A stretch of 64,000 nucleotides of DNA from positions 1-64,000 of the forward strand of contig JAKVCP010000013.1 of assembly GCA_022448925.1 (NCBI GenBank), written 5' to 3'. A model generated the notes under the pieces. The model did no database searches. It had not been told where the DNA came from and worked only from the letters and a program-made list of their open reading frames with translations. The position numbers and the translations under genes are program-made. Shown piece by piece: positions 34,520-42,817 of the stretch. The stretch's first letter is position 1; each line of letters starts with the position of its first letter. This DNA comes from Paracoccaceae bacterium. GTDB taxonomy: Bacteria; Pseudomonadota; Alphaproteobacteria; Rhodobacterales; Rhodobacteraceae.

Positions 34520-35131
34520 TTAGTGCGCGAAGATGTCGATCTCGGACCATCCTGCAAGATCCAGCTTGGCACGCATTGGCAGAAAATCAAAACAGGCCTG
34601 CGCCATATCGGTCCGGCCTTCACGTTCAAGCATCTGATCAAGCACCTCTTTCACGCGGTGCAAATACAGGACATCAGATGCGGCGTAATCGAGTTGCGCT
34701 GAACTCAGGTCGGCGGCACCCCAATCACTGGACTGCTGCTGCTTTGAGATATCGACCCCAATCAGTTCCTGAAGCAGATTCTTGAGCCCATGCCGATCCG
34801 TATATGTGCGCACCAGCTTGCTGGCGATTTTGGTACAGTAGACCGGGGCAGTCGCAACACCGAATGCATGCTCAAGCGCGGCAATGTCGAAACGCCCAAA
34901 GTGAAACAGCTTCAAGCGTTCCGGATCACACAGCAACGCCTCAAGATTTGGGGCCTGCGTCTGGCCCTTGGCAATTTGCACAAGATGCGCGTGGCCGTCC
35001 CCATCTGAGATTTGTACGACACAAAGGCGGTCACGATGGGTTTTCAATCCCATGGTTTCACAGTCGATCGCCACAATCGGCCCGAGTGTCAGATCGTCGG
35101 GCAGATCACCCTTGTATAGAAAATTGGCCAC
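34520..35131 (-). CDS. rnd: Ribonuclease D, short form
   Basis: A 203-residue DEDD 3'-5' exoribonuclease for tRNA 3'-end processing. The catalytic acids are Asp23 and Glu25 in AIDCETMGL, Asp82 in GRFDIAAL, and Asp153 in the SAQLDYAASDVLYL box. The HRDC domains of E. coli RNase D (about 375 residues) are absent, as is usual for this short alphaproteobacterial form. GTG 35131 is chosen because AAAGG lies nine bases before it; the ATG three codons earlier sits directly against that AAAGG. The upstream open frame to 35422 has no family similarity. lptC follows. Confidence 0.9.
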   Translation of the reverse strand: MANFLYKGDLPDDLTLGPIVAIDCETMGLKTHRDRLCVVQISDGDGHAHLVQIAKGQTQAPNLEALLCDPERLKLFHFGRFDIAALEHAFGVATAPVYCTKIASKLVRTYTDRHGLKNLLQELIGVDISKQQQSSDWGAADLSSAQLDYAASDVLYLHRVKEVLDQMLEREGRTDMAQACFDFLPMRAKLDLAGWSEIDIFAH

Positions 35132-36048
35132 GCCAGGCATCCTTTCTGAAATCCACGCTCGGGGCTTAATCTCAACGCGGTCCTTACGCAACTGAACCGG
35201 AGGGCAGCCTGCAGTGGTTTCGTTTTGGAAAGCGGGCAAGAGATTCGGCCAAATTGGACAAAATTTAGATATTTTCGAAACTTCATTCTGCGCAGAAGTT
35301 GCGTTTATCTCTCTTTTTATTTCATTTTGAAATATTTCGTTATTTTCGTCCGACCGGCCTTTATCATGCGTGGGTTTCGCCTCACTAGGGACAACGCACA
35401 GCGGATTTTTTGCCAAATTCACTGCGCTGTTTCAAAGAATTCGGGCCCGAGCAAACCGGCTATTGTTTCCATACTTCAGATAGCTCTGTGGGCGGCATTT
35501 CAGATCTGATCGATCAGAGTGTTCAAAAGCGCGAACGTTGTCCCGCCACAAAGGGTATTGTTTCAACCCGATCAACACTCTTTGACCGGCTGTTTCCAAT
35601 AAACAACTCATGAAACAGGGCCCACTCCGAATTTTGGTGTCGCTTACTGGGATTGAATGAACACAAAGGCCACTGTTCAAATATCCCAAGTGACACTGAA
35701 GACTCAACATCTCACCACACGTTAAGGTGCTAAATTGCTTATATTTTTCTTCCTTAAGTTGAACAATCCTTGGCCATATTGACTAAAAATCGCCTCAATT
35801 GCATAACGTATTGTGTAACGATTATGGCATGAAAGTGTCGACGTTCTCATCTGCACTGGGGCTGGTGCGTTTTTATTGAGGAGCCTGGTAAAGAGTTTCT
35901 GCGGTTCTCCGCAAGTTCCAAAGATTTCGCCGCGGGATCAAAGCGCAATCACACCCGAAACGGTTTCGAGTGAGTGGGACCTTGCGGCTGACGAACAGCA
36001 TACCTTTTGCCAAGCCTCATCAACGCGACCTCGAGGGGGGGCACAGTG
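35132..36048. other. AT-rich non-coding stretch of 0.9 kb
   Basis: I see no convincing gene here. A 92-codon minus-strand reading at 35432-35710 has no recognisable domain or good start. The stretch is markedly AT-rich, especially 35240-35350 and 35710-35830. The last 300 bases before the sugar-transferase gene could hold its promoter and operator; the sequence contains CTTAAG and repeated TAACG elements (35802-35820). This region separates the lpt/rnd block from the glycan gene. Confidence 0.5.
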
Positions 36049-36738
36049 ATGACACTGCATATGCGAAACTCAATGACGCACGCTGAGTTTGACAATCTCA
36101 TCGCAGATGCGCTGGCTCCTAAGCGCAAAGCAGCCATTTACCGGGACTACGCAAAACGGGCGTTGGATATCACTTTTGTACTTGCTGCTGCTGTGCCGGT
36201 TGTGATGATCCTGCTTGTGCTTGCCGCAATCATCTCCCTTGACGGAAAATCACCGTTTTATTTGCAAAAACGCGTCGGTCAGGGTGGGCGCATCTTCAAA
36301 ATGTGGAAACTGCGCAGCATGGTGCACAATGCCGATACGCTGCTCCAGGATTTTCTGGCCAGCAACCCAACGGCACGCACAGAGTGGGAGCGTACCCAGA
36401 AACTGCGGCACGATCCGCGCATCACCCGCGTTGGGCAGATGATCCGCAAGACCTCATTGGATGAACTTCCGCAACTCTGGAACGTGTTGCGTGGCGATAT
36501 GTCCTTGGTTGGTCCCCGCCCCATGATGATCGAACAGCAAAAGATCTATCCCGGCACAGCCTATTACGCCCTGCGCCCAGGCATCACGGGGTTCTGGCAA
36601 ACCTCTGTTCGCAACGACTCCAGTTTCGATGAGCGCGCGTTCTTTGACACGAACTACCTTCGCGAAGTGTCGTTGATCACTGACCTGCGGGTGCTTGCAC
36701 GGACAGTGATGGTTGTGGTGAACGGAACGGGTGTTTAA
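36049..36738 (+). CDS. ExoY-like undecaprenyl-phosphate sugar transferase
   Basis: A 229-residue membrane-anchored priming enzyme that transfers a sugar phosphate (often galactose or glucose) to undecaprenyl phosphate, the first step of many exopolysaccharides. An N-terminal span (about 41-64) is followed by FYLQKRVGQGGRIFKMWKLRSM, DPRITRVGQMIRKTSLDELPQLWNVL and MSLVGPRPMM, all of the bacterial sugar transferase (PF02397) fold. ATG 36049 (or GTG 36046) is used because of an upstream G-rich Shine-Dalgarno; the TTG at 36007 is unsupported. This enzyme is shorter than WbaP and lacks a polytopic N-terminal domain. A second such enzyme is at 58966. Confidence 0.9.
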   Translation: MTLHMRNSMTHAEFDNLIADALAPKRKAAIYRDYAKRALDITFVLAAAVPVVMILLVLAAIISLDGKSPFYLQKRVGQGGRIFKMWKLRSMVHNADTLLQDFLASNPTARTEWERTQKLRHDPRITRVGQMIRKTSLDELPQLWNVLRGDMSLVGPRPMMIEQQKIYPGTAYYALRPGITGFWQTSVRNDSSFDERAFFDTNYLREVSLITDLRVLARTVMVVVNGTGV

Positions 36739-36759
36739 TCCTCTACCGCCCTTGATTTA

Positions 36760-36788
36760 TGCAGCTGCGACATGGTCGCGGCGCTGCA
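36760..36788. other. Imperfect hairpin between convergent genes
   Basis: TGCAG/CTGCA and GCGAC/GTCGC pair around a three-base loop with an internal asymmetric bulge. It lies 22 bases after the sugar-transferase stop and may mark transcription end, but no T-run follows. Confidence 0.4.
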
Positions 36789-36800
36789 GGGAAGGGTCCA

Positions 36801-37580
36801 TTATTTGTAAGCAACCTGCGCCTGCATGCAGCGCCGCCCATCTGGCCCGGCGATCCAGAGATCCTTGTCATTCTGGCAGACCAGGGCCGCTTCGAAGTGC
36901 AGCAAAGGCGCCGTGGCGCGGAACTCAAAGCTGGCAAGGCATCCGCCTTCTGCGGCCAGCAACATCAAAAGTTGCGCCAAAAGTGGGCCATGCACCACAA
37001 GGCCATCGTAGCCCTCTACCTCCCGCGCATAGGCCAGATCATAATGAATGCGGTGCCCGTTGAAAGTCAGCGCCGAGTACCGGAAAAGCATCGTCGAATC
37101 GAAAGAAATGTGTCGCTGAACGACCGAGTCCCTGCGCGCCTCAGGACTGCTTGGTTTGGGCGCAGTGGGGTCATGGTCCATACGATAGACCAAGTCCTGT
37201 CGTTCCGTCACGCAAAGCACACCGTTTTGATGGATCTGATGTTCCAAGGTGACAAAACCCAAGGGACCAGAGCGGCCGGTCTTGCGCTCTGATTTCAGAC
37301 AGCGGCTGATCTTTTCAGCCTTGGCACCAACCTGCAACGGGACATGGAATGTCAACGCACCGCCCGCCCACATGCGGCGTGGCAGTCCCATATCCGGGAT
37401 CAGGCCGCCAACCCTGGGGTGGCCATCACGGCCCAGCGCCTGGGGCGGTTCGGGATCCCAGAAATAGATTTGATGGTAGAACGGCGGTAGTCCGTCATCG
37501 CCACGCCGATGGCCCAGGATGACATCAAGCGCCGTGGCCCGAGCCGGGTCCAAAACATCGGTTTGACGCAATGTGGCCAT
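36801..37580 (-). CDS. Hot-dog-fold acyl-CoA hydratase-like (mesaconyl-C4-CoA hydratase family)
   Basis: A 259-residue double hot-dog protein related to HTD2/FAS1-like dehydratases and mesaconyl-C4-CoA or itaconyl-CoA hydratases. The N-terminal half carries FYHQIYFWDPEPP and LIPDMGLPRRMWAGGALTFH (a family segment); the C-terminal half has FNGHRIHYDLAYAREVEGYDGLVVHGPLLAQLL with the conserved Asp and His of the active site. ATG 37580 is chosen over a longer reading because AGGTGA precedes it. The exact substrate (mesaconyl, itaconyl or beta-hydroxyacyl-CoA) cannot be told. The gene appears monocistronic. Confidence 0.78.
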   Translation of the reverse strand: MATLRQTDVLDPARATALDVILGHRRGDDGLPPFYHQIYFWDPEPPQALGRDGHPRVGGLIPDMGLPRRMWAGGALTFHVPLQVGAKAEKISRCLKSERKTGRSGPLGFVTLEHQIHQNGVLCVTERQDLVYRMDHDPTAPKPSSPEARRDSVVQRHISFDSTMLFRYSALTFNGHRIHYDLAYAREVEGYDGLVVHGPLLAQLLMLLAAEGGCLASFEFRATAPLLHFEAALVCQNDKDLWIAGPDGRRCMQAQVAYK

Positions 37581-37755
37581 TTCTTCACCTTTCCAACATG
37601 TGGCCCAGGATACCTTCGAAATCAGCCATCTGGAAACACCTTGCCAGATCACATGATCTGCAGATGGAACAGATCGCCCGGAGTGGCCAAGTCCAAACCA
37701 CGCCCGACGCTATGCCAGACCACCGCATGAGATCGCTATCGCGGCAAAGCTGGCC

Positions 37756-38304
37756 TCAGCTTTTGCGCAGAAGCACAACTTCGTTTCGCAGAGCCTGCAT
37801 CTGGGTTGTCAGAGATGCGTCGTACCGTTCACTTGTCAGATTGCCCTCGGCATCAAACTCATTTGCTGCTGCTCCCAGGTGAAATTCGTGACTCAGCAAA
37901 CGGGGCCGGAACGGGCTAAGGCATGACCGTAGCATCAGTTGGGCCCGTTCACCGCCTGCTCGGCCCGCGGCAGCCGACATGACGGCCACCGGTTTATCAG
38001 GCCACGGTCCTGGCTTGGTGCGGCTGACCCAATCCAACGCATTCTTGAGAACTCCGGACAGACCTTTGTTGTATTCAGGCGTCACAACCACCACAGCGTC
38101 GGCGACACGAATCTGATCTGACAATCGCTGAACCGATGCAGGCATGCCTTGATCTTCGAGGTCGCCATTGTACAGCGGCAAGTTCAGATCGCCCTCAACT
38201 AACTGTGCCGGACCAAAGCGATCGGCCGCCGCAAGCATCAACTTTCGATTCAGCGATGCTGCGCGCAAGGACCCGCACAAACCAAGAAGTGTAAGCTCGG
38301 ACAT
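37756..38304 (-). CDS. NADPH-dependent FMN reductase (quinone/chromate-reductase type)
   Basis: A 182-residue flavodoxin-fold reductase. The phosphate-binding loop GLCGSLRAASLNRKLM (8-23) and the VVVTPEYNKGLSGVLKNALDWVSR segment (about 72-95) mark the ChrR/YieF group, which reduces quinones or metals with NAD(P)H. The following KPVAVMSAAAGRAGG fits too. The family uses FMN. Specific substrate unknown. The gene is not obviously part of an operon; 91 bases separate it from the OmpA-family gene upstream. Confidence 0.88.
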   Translation of the reverse strand: MSELTLLGLCGSLRAASLNRKLMLAAADRFGPAQLVEGDLNLPLYNGDLEDQGMPASVQRLSDQIRVADAVVVVTPEYNKGLSGVLKNALDWVSRTKPGPWPDKPVAVMSAAAGRAGGERAQLMLRSCLSPFRPRLLSHEFHLGAAANEFDAEGNLTSERYDASLTTQMQALRNEVVLLRKS

Positions 38305-38395
38305 ATGTGCCCCCCCCGTTTCATGTCACAGATGTGACCGGACACGCGCCACGGCAAGGCGTGGCGCGTCAAGAAGATCTCTGGTCTGCTGTGAC

Positions 38396-39040
38396 TCAGG
38401 CGTTGGGCAGGATCACGATTTCAACCCGGCGGTTCTGCGCGCGGCCTTCGGCTGTCAAATTGCTGGCGATCGGCTGATCTTCCCCGCGACCAATCGTCTG
38501 CATCCGACCAGAGGGCACGCCTTCGGTGATCAGGACAGACGCGACAGATGTCGCCCGACGCTTCGACAAATCAAGGTTATGCGCCGCCGAGCCGGTGTTG
38601 TCCGTGTGCCCAACAACTTGAACCGTGGTGTTCGGATAGGCCAGCAAGCTCTGGCCAACTGTGCGCAAATCACGCTGAAGGTCAGGGCGCAAAGTGGCGC
38701 TGTCGGTTGCAAACAGGATGTCTTGTGACATCGTCACGATCAATCGGTCGCCTGTGTTCTGGATCGTGACATCATTGCCCAGTTGCTTGCGCAAATCGGC
38801 TTCTTGCTTGTCCAGCTCGTTGCCAACCAAAGCACCGCCCGCAGCGCCGATGGCAGCACCGCGAAGCGCGCCTTCGGCCCCATCCCCGCGCAACAGACCC
38901 ACGCCTGCGCCCAACATCGCGCCGATTGCCGCTCCCGAGCGGGTCTTGTCAAACGACCTGTTGGGATCAGAGGTGGTGCAGGCGGTGACAGTCAGCAGCG
39001 AAATCGCAGCCAGAATGGGAAGGGTTCTTTGTCGGATCAT
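38396..39040 (-). CDS. OmpA-family lipoprotein with glycine-zipper segment (YiaD-like)
   Basis: A 214-residue outer-membrane lipoprotein that would tether the outer membrane to peptidoglycan. The lipobox LTVTAC gives Cys21. A glycine-rich helix pair follows (GAAIGAMLGAGVGLLRGDG and GAAIGAAGGALVGNEL, about 35-76). The C-terminal OmpA domain (about 100-214) has ILFATDSATLRPDLQRDL, GHTDNTGSAAHNLDLSKRR (peptidoglycan-binding Asp and Arg) and GRGEDQPIASN. The glycine zipper may oligomerise in the membrane. Function is structural by family knowledge. Confidence 0.92.
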   Translation of the reverse strand: MIRQRTLPILAAISLLTVTACTTSDPNRSFDKTRSGAAIGAMLGAGVGLLRGDGAEGALRGAAIGAAGGALVGNELDKQEADLRKQLGNDVTIQNTGDRLIVTMSQDILFATDSATLRPDLQRDLRTVGQSLLAYPNTTVQVVGHTDNTGSAAHNLDLSKRRATSVASVLITEGVPSGRMQTIGRGEDQPIASNLTAEGRAQNRRVEIVILPNA

Positions 39041-39156
39041 GTTTTGCCTCTTGGAAATTGCCCCGGTCGACGGGGCCGGAGTGTTGATCTGGGTCCGGTA
39101 TACCCATCATGCCCCCAGTCCCCAATTTTGTCAGCGGCAAATCGGCGGCAAATCGC

Positions 39157-40005
39157 TCAGGCGTCGGCGCGCGCGGCTTCCCACGCCAGAATGGCGCGTT
39201 TGACCGGAAGGCCCCAGTGATACCCGCCAAGGCCGCCGGACTTGCGCAGGGCGCGATGGCACGGGATCAGCAGACTGATCGGGTTGCGACCCACCGCAGT
39301 TCCCACCGCCCGCACCGCTTTTGGATGACCAATGCAGTGTGCGATTTCGGAATAGGTTGTCACCTTGCCTGTTGGCACGTTCAGCAATGCCTCCCAGACT
39401 TTGATCTGAAACGGAGCCCCAATCAGGTAGATCGGTGTGCCATCTTCGGACTTGCTTGCGCCAAAAGCACTCGACACCCATGGGAGCAACACCTCAGGGT
39501 TGTTCACATAGTGCGCCTTGGGCCATCGTCCGGCAAGATCCTGGAATGTTTCCTCTGGTGTGGTTTCGGACGAAAAGCCGATGCCACAGATTCCCTTGTC
39601 TGTGCCCATCACAAGGCTGGGACCGAAGGGGCTGTCAAACCAGCCCCAATGGATGGTTAGCCCCGCTCCACCGCGCGCATAGTCACCCGGGCTCATTGCT
39701 TCCCAACGCAAGAACATGTCATGCAAACGGCTGGTCCCCGACAACCCGGTGGACAAGGCCGTTTCCAGCGTTGTGAAGCGCTCTTGCAGCAATGTACGCG
39801 CATGATCCATTTGCAAATATTGTTGGTAACGCTTGGGGCTGACACCGGCCCAGCGCGAAAATATGCGCTGGAAATGCGCAGGGCTCATGTCCATCTTTGC
39901 TGCCAATTGATCCAGGCTCAATCTTTGGTCAGCGCCATCAATCAAATCGATCGCGCGACGCATGAGCTGAAAGTGATAGCCCGTCTCATCTGTGGCTTCA
40001 GTCAT
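39157..40005 (-). CDS. AraC-type HTH fused to O6-alkylguanine-DNA alkyltransferase (Ada-like)
   Basis: A 282-residue fusion. Residues 13-110 are an AraC-type double HTH (LDQLAAKMDMSPAHFQRIFSRW), and residues 118-280 an Ogt/AdaB methyltransferase with acceptor Cys249 in IPCHR and the preceding VPTGKVTTYSEIAHCIG and AVRAVGTAVGRNP motifs. It removes alkyl groups from O6-guanine in DNA and may regulate genes. The N-terminal Ada domain (the phosphotriester-repairing Cys) is absent, so the regulatory trigger must differ from E. coli Ada. It is divergent from nth by about 190 bases; the pairing of two DNA repair genes fits. Confidence 0.92.
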   Translation of the reverse strand: MTEATDETGYHFQLMRRAIDLIDGADQRLSLDQLAAKMDMSPAHFQRIFSRWAGVSPKRYQQYLQMDHARTLLQERFTTLETALSTGLSGTSRLHDMFLRWEAMSPGDYARGGAGLTIHWGWFDSPFGPSLVMGTDKGICGIGFSSETTPEETFQDLAGRWPKAHYVNNPEVLLPWVSSAFGASKSEDGTPIYLIGAPFQIKVWEALLNVPTGKVTTYSEIAHCIGHPKAVRAVGTAVGRNPISLLIPCHRALRKSGGLGGYHWGLPVKRAILAWEAARADA

Positions 40006-40195
40006 CTGTTCATCCTTTTGAGAGGCGTTCTAGGCCCTGGTCTGTCTTTGCGCGAACCGTTTCTTGCGAAAAAAGCCCCCATCAGTCATGCATCGGCGAG
40101 CACCTTGCTGCATATAGGTCGTCATCCAGCCTGCCCATCTTTGGGGTGAATGTGCAGGGTTGATGCGGCCGGGTCATGCGGGCATACCCACATGC

Positions 40196-40840
40196 ATGGC
40201 CAAGCAACTCCCATATCAGACACTGCGCGAGATCTTCACGCGCTTTCATGAGGCCGAGCCCGAGCCGAAGGGTGAGCTGGATCATGTGAACGTATACACC
40301 CTGGTTGTCGCTGTGGCGCTTTCGGCGCAAGCGACAGACGCCGGGGTGAACAAGGCAACAAAAGAGTTGTTCAAAGTCGCTGATACCCCCCAGAAAATGC
40401 TGGATCTTGGCGAAGATGCGCTGATTGGGCACATCAAGACCATTGGCCTTTATCGCAACAAGGCCAAGAACGTCATGAAGCTGTCGAAGATCCTGGTTGA
40501 AAACTACGGAGGAGAGGTGCCGAACTCTCGGGCTGCCTTGCAATCGCTGCCTGGCGTCGGGCGCAAGACCGCCAATGTGGTTCTGAACATGTGGTGGCGA
40601 TATCCAGCTCAGGCCGTCGATACCCATATCTTTCGCGTTGGCAATCGGTCCGGCATTGCACCGGGCAAGAACGTCGACGTGGTTGAACGCGCCATCGAGG
40701 ACAATGTACCCGCAGATTTCCAGCTGCACGCACACCACTGGCTGATCTTGCATGGGCGCTATCATTGCAAGGCACGCAAACCGTTGTGTGCCACCTGTAT
40801 CATCCGCGATCTCTGCGAGTTTGAGGAAAAAACCCTATGA
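40196..40840 (+). CDS. nth: Endonuclease III
   Basis: A 214-residue DNA glycosylase/AP-lyase that removes oxidised pyrimidines. The helix-hairpin-helix segment LPGVGRKTANVVL (118-130) carries catalytic Lys124; the catalytic Asp142 lies in AVDTHIFRV. Four Cys at 191, 198, 201 and 207 (C-x6-C-x2-C-x5-C) ligate the [4Fe-4S] cluster. ATG 40196 is chosen because upstream in-frame starts add residues the family lacks. Its stop overlaps the ATG of the adenosine-kinase-like gene by four bases. Confidence 0.95.
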   Translation: MAKQLPYQTLREIFTRFHEAEPEPKGELDHVNVYTLVVAVALSAQATDAGVNKATKELFKVADTPQKMLDLGEDALIGHIKTIGLYRNKAKNVMKLSKILVENYGGEVPNSRAALQSLPGVGRKTANVVLNMWWRYPAQAVDTHIFRVGNRSGIAPGKNVDVVERAIEDNVPADFQLHAHHWLILHGRYHCKARKPLCATCIIRDLCEFEEKTL

Positions 40841-41826
40841 AAAAATATCAGGTTGTCGGAATCGGTAATGCCATCGTCGACGTTCTTAGCCGTGCAGATG
40901 ACAGCTTTCTTGAACATATGAGCATTGAAAAGGGCATTATGCAGCTGGTTGAAAAAGACCGGGCCGAGCTGCTTTATGCCGCAATGGATGATCGCGTCCA
41001 GGCGCCGGGTGGCTCTGTGGCCAACACCCTTGCCGGTCTGGGCAACCTGGGTTTGCGAACGGCCTTTATCGGGCGCGTTCATGACGACGCGCTGGGCCAC
41101 TTCTATGCCGCCTCTATGGCAAAGGATGGGACGGATTTCGTCAATCCGCCCGTGACCACGGGGGACCTTCCGACCTCGCGCTCGATGATTTTCGTTTCGC
41201 CCGATGGTGAGCGATCGATGAACACCTACCTGGGAATTTCGGCCGAGCTTGGCCCAGATGACGTAGACGAGGCGGTCGCAGGAGACGCTGAACTGGTGTT
41301 CCTCGAAGGGTACCTCTTTGACAAAGACAAAGGCAAAGAGGCATTCATCCGCACAGCGCGGGCCTGTCGCAGGAATGGCGGTAAGGCGGGAATTGCGATT
41401 TCTGACCCGTTTTGCGTAGAGCGCCACCGAGACGACTTTCTGACACTCATCGAGAACGAACTGGACTATGTGATCGGCAACGAAGCAGAGATCCGTTCGC
41501 TCTATCAAATGGGCGATCTGGATGCGGATCTGGCGGCGGTGGCAGCCATTTGCCCGCTGGTTGTGTGCACCCGGTCTGGAGATGGTGTCTCGATCCTGCG
41601 CGACGGGGTGCGGACAGATGTATCTGTGACCACAGTGATCCCTGTTGATGCGACCGGGGCCGGTGATCAGTTTGCAGCTGGCTTTCTTTACGGGCTGGCC
41701 AAGGGGTCAGACATGAAAACCGCCGGCAGAATGGGGTGTGTTTGCGCAGGTGAGGTGATCGGCCACATGGGTCCCAGACCCGAGGCAAACCTGACGGCGC
41801 TGTTCCGCGACGCCGGTCTTTTGTAA
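40837..41826 (+). CDS. PfkB-family carbohydrate kinase, adenosine-kinase-like
   Basis: A 329-residue PfkB-family sugar/nucleoside kinase. The N-terminal YQVVGIGNAIVDVLSRADD and APGGSVANTLAGLGNLG (about 56-72) bind substrate, and the C-terminal VDATGAGDQFAAGFLYGL (about 269-286) carries the anion hole and catalytic Asp. Similar proteobacterial proteins are annotated as adenosine kinase. The overlap with nth suggests translational coupling, though a functional link is not evident. Confidence 0.86.
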   Translation: MKKYQVVGIGNAIVDVLSRADDSFLEHMSIEKGIMQLVEKDRAELLYAAMDDRVQAPGGSVANTLAGLGNLGLRTAFIGRVHDDALGHFYAASMAKDGTDFVNPPVTTGDLPTSRSMIFVSPDGERSMNTYLGISAELGPDDVDEAVAGDAELVFLEGYLFDKDKGKEAFIRTARACRRNGGKAGIAISDPFCVERHRDDFLTLIENELDYVIGNEAEIRSLYQMGDLDADLAAVAAICPLVVCTRSGDGVSILRDGVRTDVSVTTVIPVDATGAGDQFAAGFLYGLAKGSDMKTAGRMGCVCAGEVIGHMGPRPEANLTALFRDAGLL

Positions 41827-41878
41827 CAGATTACGCCACAACGCAGACCATCTTTTGAGGCTTCAGCACACCGCAATG

Positions 41879-42697
41879 TCAGCCCCCCAGTTTTGCATGC
41901 ACCTCATCAAGATCGATCTCTCCCGTGGGCATCTTGTTGGCGGGGTTTTCGAAATCATATTTGAAGAGGCGAAAGTCGCGTTTGTAGATTTCATAGACCA
42001 GATGCATCGAGAGATCGTCGAAATAGTCTTCAACCGGGTGGGCGCGTTTCGGACCATGACCCTCGGACTCATTGAAACGGGGGATCTGTGTCAGGTCAAC
42101 CTTGTGCGCAGGGGTGACAGCATCCAGAACCGTCTGCATGCCTTCGTTGAATTCTTCGGTCCAGATGATCCGATCATAGCGTCCACCGTTGGCCACGAAC
42201 GTTCCGACGTGACCTGACACCGCCGACCAATGAATGTCCGGATCCATCGGACGGCGCCAGCGAATGGTATCGCGCGCAAACAGCAGAAAGCGACGAAAGC
42301 TCTGGACCTGATCGAACTCTGCCGCGCCATCCTCGCCGCCAACATCGATCCCGTATTTTTGCATCAACATTGGCACGAGATTGCCGCGATAGCGGCGGCC
42401 GTTGCGCTGAATTCCGCAAATCTTGTCAAAAAATGCGCTAAGGATCCGGGTGTAGGGATTTCTCACACAGGTAAAGGCATAAGACAGATGCGACTCTACG
42501 TTTGAGGTGATGGCACCCTTGCTGGCGTCGATGCCCCATTTGTGCAGACCCTCTTGCGCGTCATGAATATCACCGTCGAAAAACCGCCCGTGATCCGAGT
42601 AGTACATGATCTGGCCAATGGTCGAACACGCGCATTTGGGAACAACGCGATACACCATGCTTTGGCTTTTGGTCATCCAGGTGCCGGGAAAGCCCAT
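41879..42697 (-). CDS. Sulfotransferase family 2 protein
   Basis: A 272-residue cytoplasmic sulfotransferase-like protein that would transfer sulfate from PAPS to a carbohydrate. The PAPS loop is VVPKCACSTIGQIMYY (about 17-32), with Lys; the 3'-phosphate motif is AFTCVRNPYTRILSAFFDKI (about 73-92). Such Sulfotransfer_2 proteins in bacteria act on capsules or exopolysaccharides; the acceptor here is inferred to be a glycan because a Core-2-type gene starts 120 bases away in the other direction. It ends tail-to-tail with the kinase gene. A Lys is intact, unlike the second half of the bimodular protein. Confidence 0.86.
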   Translation of the reverse strand: MGFPGTWMTKSQSMVYRVVPKCACSTIGQIMYYSDHGRFFDGDIHDAQEGLHKWGIDASKGAITSNVESHLSYAFTCVRNPYTRILSAFFDKICGIQRNGRRYRGNLVPMLMQKYGIDVGGEDGAAEFDQVQSFRRFLLFARDTIRWRRPMDPDIHWSAVSGHVGTFVANGGRYDRIIWTEEFNEGMQTVLDAVTPAHKVDLTQIPRFNESEGHGPKRAHPVEDYFDDLSMHLVYEIYKRDFRLFKYDFENPANKMPTGEIDLDEVHAKLGG

Positions 42698-42817
42698 GTC
42701 ACTGCCCTTTCGCTTAGTTGCCTGTTGCGGTGTTTTTCAGGTTACCCCTGTTTATTCACTGCGCAATCAGCAGTATCAAACAAACTACTCCGGCGAAATT
42801 AAGGCGGGTCCATTCAG

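Noticed and set aside
34520-35422. RNase D with a 97-residue N-terminal extension
   Set aside because: The added residues have no family similarity, lie in AT-rich sequence, and a good Shine-Dalgarno supports the internal GTG.
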